DNA of 64,000 nt from Chondrosia reniformis (taxonomy: Eukaryota > Porifera > Demospongiae > Chondrillida > Chondrillidae): contig OX359194.1 in NCBI GenBank assembly GCA_947172415.1, positions 2,356,001 through 2,420,000 of the forward strand, written 5' to 3'. This document shows positions 48,966 to 61,546 of the stretch, in pieces. Both the position numbers and the translations under genes were made by a program. The notes under the pieces are model-generated. The model saw only the letters and a list, made by a program, of their open reading frames with translations. It had not been told where the DNA came from and did not search any database. Every line of letters starts with the position of its first letter. The first letter of the stretch is position 1.

Positions 48966-51900
48966 ATGAAGAGCTGGGTATTATTGAGCATAGTTCTGTA
49001 TTTCCAAGCTGGAGCAGTGTTGGGTGAGTTGGAAGAGACACCTGCTTGTCCTATTCTGCTTGTTCACGCTTCATTGTGATGGACTCCTTGTATTGTATGA
49101 TATATGATGTCTTAACTGTAACTCTTTTTACTAAATGGCAAGTTTTCCTATAGCTTTCGCTTAAAAATGTTTGAAATGCAGTGAATGTTGCTCTATACCG
49201 TACCATAACCGGCATTGTTAGTAAACAGGAAAGAAATCTCGCAATAATAAGAGACTCGCTTGCTGTTGCGCTGTGTGCTATTCAGTACATCGGATTTCTA
49301 CGAAACTGTGCTTATCCGTTATATATTATATATTGTCTGTTATATCGGAAAGTTGTAATCCAGAAGATGATACTCTTTAATTCTGTAAGATATTTGTTGT
49401 TATAATTAATGTTTATACAGATTGTGTGTACTGTGTATGTTTCTGTTTATTTATGCGACATGAATGCTATGTATGTAGCTTATTATGTATACATAATAGA
49501 CTATTAGTTACTGGTGTAATAAATATACCTGTATATTGTGTGTGTCAGTATAGGATTGTACACTTTGAATACCCCCATACTGTAATATGAACAAAGGATT
49601 TTTGTTCTAGCCTCCTTCCCCAAAATTAGAAAACACTTACTTAGATGCCATCGTCATGGACACCAGCAAAATGCTCATAAGTATAATACCAAAAACTATG
49701 TGTGGGCTACAAGTGACAATCTATACAGGATAATGCATGTGTGAATGGTAGACATGCTATTATATTACTTGGTATAGGTATGGTCCTCAATCCAGTAAGA
49801 TGCTACCCCTTATATGGTATCTCAAGCCAATGTAATGCATGCTGGGCAGATGTTACTTAATCTTGGTATGCATCATGTTTACATGAGAATGGACTCAAAT
49901 TAGTTTACTAATGTCTAACTTTACTGCTGCACTAATGAAGGCTTCCATAAATGGAACTGTGAATTAGCAATATAGAACTGCCCTATTGAAGCCAGGTACA
50001 TTCTGTAAAGATCGGCTATACAGTATTTAGCCCAACTACCTGATTCAACTCCATTGTGAATAATTTTAGAAAATATTTACGCCAGACTGATTGTAATGTT
50101 GAGTTATCATAGTGTAAAGTGACATTCAGGAGCTAGAGTCGAGAAATCCATCCCATGCTACACATCTTGGTCCGTAGGTTGTATATTGTTCAATAGCATG
50201 ACATGCATACGGTATTTACATATTTAGACTAGTATATAGGTACATTAATTATATTGAATGTTGTGTATTGTAGATTCCTAATTTATGGTCTATTTATCAT
50301 TATCATTCATCTGAGGAACATAAAGAGAATATTTAATTTTCACAATTATCTTAGACTAATAACTTAGGATATTGGATGATGATGTATATATCCCATAACT
50401 TTATCATCAATCCATCCCATTGTTGAGTAAGTACACTATTGCTGCTAAATGTATACATAAATCCATAATTATAATGTCAGCCTTGCCTGAGCTCATGTCA
50501 CTAGAATGACTGAACACCCATGTCTCATGCACATGTGAATGTAGGTACAATACATACTAATGTGTCACCATATATTAGCATTGAACACCAGCCCCCTTAG
50601 CTTCCTATCCTTCCCTCCATGCACAGTCTGGTCTGCTTCATTCTTATCTCTTTGAAAATGAAAGCAATAGGTACAACTTCTATTTCTTAGTTCTTAATGT
50701 TGCATTCATATAAGGCTTTTTGTAATATTGTAGCTTTTAAAAGAAATATCCTTTTACTGAAAATGATTGCTTGCCCAATGTAGGAGACCTTAGAAGCTAA
50801 TCCTGAGAAGCCCTAAAAGACATATTACATAGATATTATTATGTCTAAGGAGTTGTTTCTGTGTAAATTCCTGATTAATTGAACCATCACCATCCTATAC
50901 ATACTATACGTATATACAGAGGTGGCCCATTAACATTTATGTATATGCATATGTATGTATATAACTACATTGCAGTTGTTACGTGTGTACGTAATATAAA
51001 CTGTAGAGAGACAATGTTGTATGTACGTAAGTACATATATATATTGGAGTCACTTATATTCATTTACCTGGGTTGATATACTCATACAGAAGCTACTCCT
51101 ACGTACATATATTCATAGGTGTTATATCTTGCTAATACAAGTATATTTAACCAGATATTAAATACACTATTGTAATCTTAGGCAATCAGTGCATATACGT
51201 ATGTACAAGTGTATATAAGGGTATACAAATATGTTGACTTATTCTTAATATGAAAATGATTTCTTCTAATCTCTAGACCTTAAACTTAGCTTTGAGAGTA
51301 TGTACCATGTATGTATTCATGTACTTATCAGCTTCAGCTTCAGAAGATTTATTCACCAATTAGTAGTGATTCTCTTTATCAGAAAGGAGAATCACTACTA
51401 ATTGGTGAATAAATCTTCTTTGTGTGCATAGTTAATGTAAGAGGGGCCACATTAATGGAGCATTGTTGTGGTAATTGTAGCTCAGTGGCAGACCACTGGT
51501 GGTCATAACCAATTGTTCTGGGTGCAATTCCCTACTAGCAATAATTTGAGAATGATTTAATTACTTGTGGTTGGATTATCATGTATAATATTATATGTAC
51601 GTATACTGTATCTGAGTGTCCATATTCACAAATTGTACTTCACTTCACTGCACTTCACTGGGTGACTCATTAGCCAAAGAAATGCTATATACTTTTCATA
51701 TGGGACCCAATTAATAAACAGAAACTAAATCACAACATTTTCAGAATATTTAATTCCCACATAGATATGTTGCTATTGTTCATTCTTTGGCACTAACCAT
51801 ATTTGCCATGCACAATCTTGCCCCATCATATGTATAATCAGTGATGTACGTACTTCATATATGTGTCTTGTTTAGGTCAAGAGGAGTGTGTTGCACAACC

Positions 51901-54900
51901 AGATGAAATACCACATTTCCTTAACCTTTTGATGGATGTAGATCCAAAGGAACCAATCAATGGAGAGTTTATAGATGGTGCAAGTGGTGCTCAAAGAGTG
52001 TCCCACTCCATCAGTTCCTCCTCCGGAGGATATGTTTTTGTAGATCATGTACTTGCAAGAAGACTTAATGCACTGTCTTGTGCAACTCATGAGATTGCCA
52101 TAAACATCACAGCTGCCCTCTTGAGCAAGCAGTTTCACCCGTTCATTCGGATCGCTGACATGCAGGACCCACCTATTGAGGGATTATCCATTGGCTTAGA
52201 CACTAAAAATGGCAAACTTATTCTCATCTACCAGCACCAGGGGGAGCCCCACACTGAGAGGATTGACCTCAGCATAGCCACAATGAGGTGGAGGAGTTAC
52301 ATTTTTGTCTTTAGTGGAAATCTGTTCAAGTTGATTTCTAACTGTGAGGTTATACTAGAGGTTGACATTCCTGCACCCGATTTGTGTTTTGTGAGAGCAA
52401 GCACCATTTCACTTGGAGAAGGAGTGTTGGACGGAGTTAAGTACACAATGGAGGTTGGTTTATATGCTGGACAGGCTGATCATGATGTTTGCTGCCTATG
52501 CTGAGATGTCTGTTTACTCATATACAGATTATATACATACTAGCTATGATAAAACAATAAAAAAATGGCATCTCTCCCGTACATAAATTTGAGACTGGAT
52601 GCTCTTCTCCGCAGCGGCGAATTTTCGTAAATAAAATACCTCAGGTCACTTCCCAAGTGATACTCCATAATCCGTGAGAGTTAGACTGCATTTCGTACAG
52701 AAACGATGGAGTAATGCGGTAACAAACAAACAAACACACAAACTCTACTGAATTACGTACGTATATATATACGTAGATACAATTTGCAATTGAATGTATG
52801 TGTCTAAAGAACGTGAGATTGCAACTTTAATTTATCCGTCCACATCCATAATCTTTTGACACACAAATTGATTTGACACCTCAGTAAGTCTGTATACTAG
52901 TCCATACACCTTAATCTTTATCTTGCACATTCTTTCAACCACAATGCTTTACTTATACCCGTTGTGTGATCGAATTCACAATCTATTACCCTTGCATTTG
53001 ATTTCCAATAAACGGTATTATAAAAATCTATGATTTGTTTAAAATACACAATTAAATAGTCACCACATATTTCCCTAAAATATTTTATTTATTGAAGTGT
53101 CCAGAGTCAAACGATAGTGACATTAAAGCTAAAGACTGGCTCTAGATCTTACAGTCCCCTATTTTTTCAAAGTATTAGCTTGATTTGAATTAGGAAAGTC
53201 AGCTGAAAAAGAACATTTCCTTTAGCTATGCCTAGCTCAGCTACAGGTCATTTGTGACACCGCACTGCACATGATGTCATCAAATTTCTCTATTGAGGCC
53301 ACGCTATTCTTTTTTCTTTTTTCTTTAAATCTGCTGGCGTAATGAATTAAATAAGTAATGGTTTTTGATCGTCAGCAATTTTTGAATGCTTTGTGGCATA
53401 GGGATGTAAACTGGTTATCTAGTTCATACTTATTATATTATAATATGTAGTTAATGCATTGCCATACAGCATTTTAGTAGCATAGTATTTTGCCCCTAAT
53501 CATTGAAAGAGTGAATGGAAATCTATTTACAAACCTATACGGACATACGTATTTATGACTATGCATGTACTAAACATATGTATAGCATTATATGACTGTG
53601 TGTTTAGATATTAGCCATGCCTTCATATATACTTACGTACATAGGGTGCTATTCAAGAAGCTGTTATTATATTTGGGAACAATGGCTACATGAAAGGATG
53701 CGGAAACCTTCAACAAAGTAGGTTTTTGGACCTGCAGTTAGTTATATAAGTTCAATCCTTTAAATCCTTGCACAAAAATTTTCAATTTATCTTTAATTGT
53801 ATATAACCCAATCAGGTTGATAGTTTATACCCAATTTGATAAATTTTAAACATAGAGTTGCAGTTTTCATTTGAGAATATTATAACCTATAAATATATAA
53901 CCTTTGTCTTATTCAACAAGTTTGAAAGTAGTGTATATATGGTGTCCAAAGATCTTTGAGAGCAAAACTCATAACTCTTATACTGTACTAGTAGGAGATT
54001 TCACAGAATATTTATGCCACTTTTTATACGTCAGCATCCCTAGGTAATTACCAAATATTGATAATTCGCAGTTGTGATTTCAAGATATGTACATTTATTA
54101 AAATGGCTGCTACAACTGCTTTCTTTATGTCTCAACAAATGTCCTTTATCTTCAGGTTGTGGCACTTGTGCAAAGATAAGACAGCTTGAAAATCAATTAG
54201 AATTTTATAAACAACAGAATCAGATAGCTCGAGAAAAGGTAATTAAAATTTTGCCCATATACGTACGTATATTTTCTATATATACAATATATTGGATATG
54301 TAATCAGTGCTGATCACACGATCTCCACCCAATGGGATTCTTTAGAATAAGTCGAACGACAGATGATTAAATCATGATGCATGCTTGCTAGTTAATACAC
54401 ACTAGTTTCTTAGTTAATTTATCCATCCTACCTACACCAATAACAAAGATACAAACAAACTGCCTGCTGACTCTCAAATTGGAAGCTAGAGGGATTCCGC
54501 CATAGTTCGTGGGTGTTATGCTGTTGAAATTTACCGCCTTTGATGATGCAATAATTAAAGAGACCAATACTATACCAACTATATTATCTATGGATTAATG
54601 ATAATTTTTTTGAGTAGTGAATATTTGATATTTCTTTATTTTTTTATTAGCTACTTTCTCTAGAAACAAGAGATAGAATTTGGAATGAAGAGAGTCTTGT
54701 TTTTAAGAGACTAGATTTTTTTGAAAACTTTAGAAAAAGTAAATTTGTTTCCTCCTACTTATCACGCTCACCAAACACAAATGAAGAGAGAGGAGACGAA
54801 AATGAAAACTGTTACATTGGATCAGTAAAATACGAAAGTGGAGTATTCTTCACTCACACATTTAATAGCTTTCAGGTTGACAAACCTTGCATGTGCTTTG

Positions 54901-57900
54901 TGAGTTGATATATATATACGTAATTTCAGTTACAATATAGTGGAAGTTATTAGGGTTATTAGCTAATTGTTGTATATCTGAAGAAGCCCGAGAAGGGTGA
55001 AACGTTGTAGGGATTATTTTTTGAAGTGAATTGTTCAAAGACGTGTGTTAAAAGACCTAATAATTTACCAAACGTAATTTCAGTTGTTGCTAATAGGCAT
55101 TATATAGTTGTATATTCACATATAAAAATAGTGGGCTGTATCCACAACCTATGATACTGGAAAAAGTCTTAGAAATGTATGTAATCACAACTAAGGTACC
55201 ATGTACTGTACTAGGAGGACCTTTCAGAGAATGCCTCTCTTCATCAGTAGCACTCTAGAATCACTAAGCAACCAAGAAACCTTTCAAAATAGCTTGGTCA
55301 TTATTCAAACTATAATTTCCAACCTACACTACAATGCCTCAATGATTACAAACTACATGTTCAACCTAGTAACTTTACTACATCTACGTCTCTAAGGGTT
55401 ACAGTGGAACACTTTAATATGTTAAGATATATACGGTATATGTATAACATGTACTCCGGCTGTTGATTTAATCACCAGTTAAATCATGATCACTTACATA
55501 CTATTTTAGTTTGGAACAATTTTGTGCCAAGGTGGAGTTCAGAGAGGAAGAACCATTGACTCAAGTTAGTCTGCCCTCCCTTTATCTTTCCAAACATCGA
55601 CCTTTATAATATGATAGCACTGAACAAATTGACACACCTCAGAATAATTTACAACATTCACAAGCACTGCAACATGACGTACCCCTAGGCACTCTTTTAT
55701 ATATAAAAACCTCACTTCAACCAAAATATTAAATGTTGAAAAAAGTTCTGACCTGCCTTAATTATTTGTCCAGTTCATTTCAGTGCTATAATTACCATTA
55801 TTTCAGCACCTCAACTATAGCTTCTGTAGTGTATCAGTCACCTTTGTATACTCAACCATTCTTCCAAACATCCAACAGGTTACCAGCGAATTCTTCTTTA
55901 ACTTTTTTCACATACAACTTTCCATATTTTTATATACGAATGCTGCCAGTAGAAATTGTATAAAATGGCCACATATTTATTGAGAAAATGGCTGTCATAT
56001 ATAAGGTATACATGGTACAGTAAATTTAATCAATTGCATCTCATTCATAAAGAATAGTATTTTACTTGGTGTATACACTCTGGGGACCATATACAGACAT
56101 TTAATGGAAAGAAGTCAATTTTGGTTGGGGTTCCATTTTCTGCAATTTCCACTGACATTGTATAACTGATATACACTCCGCCCCTAGACTTTTCGGCATT
56201 TACAGATTTATCAGTGGGATATTACATTGTATAACTATAATAAGAGGCCAAAGTGCCTCTTATCATAGTTATACAATGGTAATTTGTCTTGGTTGCCCCC
56301 AGCAACAGGGTGTACATACATATGTTTATAAATAAAATACTGAAATTCACCTTATTATTTTATAGGTTGTACTTTTACAAGTGCTGCAACTGGTGAAGTA
56401 ATAATGCCTGCTGATAGTGTCATTACTCTACCTAATCCCAAGGATAACCAATGTCATTACTTGGAATGTGGCAGCATAGTGAGTTACGGTAATGTATAGT
56501 CAGTTGGTGTCATTGACTACATATTTGATCAGTTGTCACAGTCTAATAACCATACGTATTAATGGCCGATTGAAGTGGTTGACAAATTACATGAATTGCA
56601 TACTGTAAACTCGGGAGTACCGATATTTATATTCGAAGAGTGCACAATTTCGTGCTGTGAAATACGGGGGTTACTTATATGTATGTAATAGCATAGGGAG
56701 GTAAAAAGTAAAGAGTCTATAATTTGACAGTTCTGAGATTATTTCCTTGTCATTTCTTTGCTCTTGGCGAGTGATTGTCGCAGCGAATCACTTACAGATG
56801 AGCGATCTTTCTTCGCCTTTGTGTAGCAAGCACTCGCAAGGTATTTCTAGACCTCCACCAACAGTGTGTACTGAACTAGTAGGTGGACCTGTTACGGTTC
56901 CTCTAGTGTAGTCGTGACTACACCACTGTCTAGCAAAGACGTTAATACTGTAGCCAAACTGTCTGAAAAATGTCCGATTATGCTGCCATCACTGTCTCGC
57001 CTTTTAAGAATTGCTTGAAGGGTACACTGTCTGGAATGTTAATGTAGATCTAGATTCGCAGTCAGATGCAGACATGTTTAAACCTGATTCCTTTGATACT
57101 ACGTAGTTCTGTTAGTGATATATAGCTAATGTGCATGGAATGTATTTTCATGCAGTATCAATTTATGTCTCTTCATCACTGCATGCATTCTTACAGTATA
57201 TATACCATCATGGGTATATACTTGTATTACATGGGTGTTTTTATTTAAGTGGGTACTTATATTCGTAAATCGGTAGTTAGTTTATTTATGGGTACTTATA
57301 ATTGATGGTACTTGTACTCTGGAGTTTACGGTATTCCAAAACTAAGCCTTCAAAGGAAACAAAAAGAGAATAGACTATATAAAAACACTTTTCTTAGACT
57401 GATGACTTAGGGCAAACCTAGAGAGCTTTGGATGAGGATACAGTTAGGCTTCTTTCTTCCTCTCTCCATTGGATCAGACAGCTGTTTCAAGGAATTCCAC
57501 CCTTCGTCAGTGACCTTGGCAGTCTTGTCATTCATGTAATTTGTCTTATCAGCTAATTTAGAGGAATCCATGCAGATAATATTTGACACTGATATCTGCT
57601 CTGTTGTTATGGCAACCATACTCTTACCTACTCTTAGGATTCTACTGAAAGAGAAACAAAAATGGTTGGACAGTTTTGCCCCTTTTTCCGGGATGATTGT
57701 GACAAAATGGATAACCCTGATCCGTCTCAACGGAGAAGATACAGACTGGCTGTTTGCTGCGGACTCTGCAATCGTAAGCATCCATTTTGAGCTTTATGAA
57801 ATTATAAAACATTACATGTATAGTGTACTGTTAAATGACTTTTAAGTTCCAATACTGAGTTCATGCTGTATTATAGATGGCATTGTAGTTTATAAATGTA

Positions 57901-60900
57901 GACCCCATTGCCATTGCAATGGCGGGGGGACATTAATCTACTGATGCAACATGAATTGCTGATTAATGGGATATGTAGTGTGAAATAGTTAATACCGGAA
58001 GTGAAGTACATGTTATACATTCATTCCTTTGCTTTTTTGGCCATTTCAATCGTGGGCTTCCCGAATGCCATGGTAATGGGGTTATAACCCATCACCTCAG
58101 ACCCCATATTATATTTTGGCTATAGTCCTCGCCTCTGGGCTATAGCTATTATATACCTACATGTATGTATGTATGTATGTATGTACGTATGTACGTATAT
58201 GATTGAATGATAAATATATATGATTAATACATATGAACACTGGCATGATGTCACCCATAACAGGTTACTGGACTAGTTTCAAGGAAGGATCAGTTTATAT
58301 TAAGTTGCTGTTGATTTGCTTCCAGTCTAGATTGGTGCTTGTGGTAGGTTTATGATTTTTTTCATAATTTCTTTGCCTAGCTTGTGATAATGGGGAGTTG
58401 TGTGCAAGGGGAAGTACCTGTGTAGTGAATAAAGAACATGGAAATTTTACCTGTGAATGTCATATTCCAGGACGACTGTACAACTATGAAACAAGAACCT
58501 GCTCTTGTAAGTTGTATATTTTTGTAGTTTGTGTTTTGATAATGACTTTAGCTCTAGAAAGTTATCATATTTTTCACCCCCTGTGCTTGCATATTCACAT
58601 TCCTGATGTTCATGAGGCAATATTTTATATAAGTATGTGTGTGTTCTTGTTGTCTGATGTGCTATGTGCAGGCAATAATTTATCATTTTTAAACACAGCT
58701 GCCAATGAATGTCTGATGAATCCAAAACTCTGTCCAATTGACAGTAAATGCATTGATCTAACAGTTGGCTATGAATGCAATTGCACTCAAAAAGGATACT
58801 TTTGGAACAGAACCAGTAACAGTTGTGAAGGTTTGATTATTATTATTCACAATTTGTAATTTTTTGACTTGCATATTTGTTATTACTTGTAGATGTGTGA
58901 CTGTTCATTGAATATGTACTATGTGCATATGTAATTGTGGTTTGTACATTTTTAGATACCAATGAATGTGAGGAGTTCCCTGAATACTGTAACACTGGCA
59001 ACCGAATGTGTCGCAACACTGAAGGTTCTTATGCGTGTGTGTGTAGAGAAGGGTTTAAGAGTGTCCCCAGGACAGAAGAATGTATACGTGAGTTTATGAC
59101 TCTATAAACTAACTAATCATTATGTCTCCATGGCAACCAATAGTCCTTATAGTTTTGCATAATCCTGTAGCACCATATTTTAGTCATTTACTGTGATGAC
59201 TTCTTTTGTACCTGTTTTAGGAGCTTGCAGTCCTGACTGTATCAATGGAGGCACATGCAATGAAGAAAATGTGTAAGTTTAACATTACTGTTTTTCTATT
59301 TCTCCTTAACTGGTAAACTGTAATGCTCACAGACTGCAAACCTGAGCCTTGAGTCATTATGAATTACATATAGATTTTATTTGGATCCTAACTTAGCTTA
59401 GGTATATGTATTTCCATCTGTGAACCCAGCCATCCTTTTGAGAAAACTTGGCAGTTTTTGGATACTGTTTACTATCAAATGATATGATACAGGGCCACTT
59501 CAGGCCCAATGCATTTTTAACTAAAATAACTTACTCAGTAATGGGATCAAATATACTGGGAGTAATTCAATTTATAGTTAGCCTGGTGTAATCACCAATC
59601 ATTTTCTCAAGTCCTGATGACATCACAATAGCAAAAATATAAGTAATGAGTAGTGAAAACTGATATGTTACGCATGGGTATGTAATATTTGCTTGCCATG
59701 TTCTTTCTCCTCAGTTGCGTTTGTCCAGAAGGCTTTACTGGTTCTCAGTGTGAGCAAGACATTGATGAGTGTGAGGAAGGTGACACTGCATGTGGTAACA
59801 ACGAGGTGTGTGTAAACACCATGGGCAGCCACTACTGCAGGTGTGCCCACGGATACAAGTATGAAAATGATGCTTGTGTTGGTAGGTTTCCAAGAAAAAG
59901 ATGTGCACACTTAGATCACAAGTTACAACTGTGTCAGGCATTTTATAACATGTAGTTTAGGTAAATTTAATACATATTTTGTGGAGGGACATCTTACCTG
60001 TCTATTGGGTATCGTAACTATGGAGAACTATCCATATGGCATCTTGGCCGTTGTGTTCCACCCATTAAGACGGCCATTTTGATTTTTACGTCACCATGGA
60101 AATAGTGTTGGTGTCATGTTTCTCCATGATTCTTTATTTAAAGGTCCTTTTTCTGTCGTTAATAATATGTAACTATTCTGTGGTCTAGCTACAAGTGGAT
60201 AGCAGAAACTTGTGTGATTAATTTTTCCTTTTATTGTTTGAATTGTTTGAGCAAATTGCAAACTAATATCTAAATAATTTCATGCAGTTTGTACGAGTTG
60301 TTAATTAGCTTTGTGTAGTCTTTGGTATAGAGATATTTATGTTTGTCTTGTAATGTGTTTGTAGATATAAATGAATGCAAAACTGAAGATGGAAACATGT
60401 GTCATTCCTTGTCTCAGTGTGAGAACACTCCAGGCTCTTATGACTGCTATTGCACAGTTGATGGTGACAGATTTAAATGTACAGGAAGTTGTGTCTGGAG
60501 GGGTAAACTGATACTCCATGGTATATCCTATGTGAACAACAACTGTAAACTATGTCAGTGCAATGTGAGTAGACATTTTGCTGAAATATTTATACATCCT
60601 CAGATATCTGAATACTTTCATCAACTGCTTTACTACCTTGAAGTTACTAAATTTAATGGTTACTAATTCTAGCCATAAAAATTGTCCTCACGAATAGGAA
60701 TGAATTCTAAAGTCAGTACAGCAATAGGCTGTAGCTATGTATATTTGTGTTCAGCTAATGCTTACTGGAAATGTTTGTCTCCAATACTTCCTCATCTTTC
60801 TCTCCTCTGTTCAAGACATTTGTATCTCATTTGCATTAAAGTTGCCAAAAATAGTACCTACCAAAAGGTGGACTATTAAAACTGCTAAAATTTGTAAATG

Positions 60901-61467
60901 TTTACCCATTTTTGTACCCATTAATATATTAGTAACCTAGGTAAGTTTGTTCAGATAAGTGAATTATTCCAGAAAGTGAAATAGCATCACATTACATGTG
61001 CACCATATTGAACACATATTCAGAAGTCCACTGATTTATCTCTTACCTCATTTGTTGACTTGTTTGTTTAAATTGTTTTGCTATCTTGTTATTCTATCCC
61101 ATAGAGAGGCTCAACCATATGTACTCCACTGGTTTGTGATTGTTCTGACTTCAACATGAAGAAGTCCTCGTGCTGTAGGGGTCAGTGTGCTGAGGTGAAT
61201 GGATGTATAGTACCTGATCAGCCTCCAATCCCGGTTGGACAAACTAGAAGGTCGTCTGATGGATGCCGTGACTGCACTTGTCATGTAAGGGCATTCCATT
61301 CAACTATAATTATGGTAACCCTCTAAACCTGTTTAGATGAATTTGGTTTCTTATGAGCCCAAATTTTTCATCATCATTATTATGGGCTTATCTTCTTCTC
61401 TTTCAATCACCTCTTTGACACTTCTGATCGACATACCACAATCTACCGCTTCATCTTATCATACGTA

Positions 61468-61507
<40 letters not shown>

Positions 61508-61511
61508 GTTA

Positions 61512-61546
<35 letters not shown>

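Larger units (their letters stand above)
49024..51875. other. NELL intron 1
   Basis: A 2.85-kb AT-rich intron. It contains a perfect 32-bp hairpin (51342-51419) and a tRNA-derived SINE (51457-51600). ORFs in it (49181-49405 and 50879-51076) have no support. Confidence 0.55.

Noticed and set aside
51457-51530. Functional tRNA gene
   Set aside because: A- and B-box-like words are present, but the acceptor stem and anticodon arm do not form, and the sequence is repeated with the same tail at 21395; a SINE is the better call.
57407-57781. 124-codon minus ORF
   Set aside because: Composed of the R1 repeat and the antisense of NELL exon 8.
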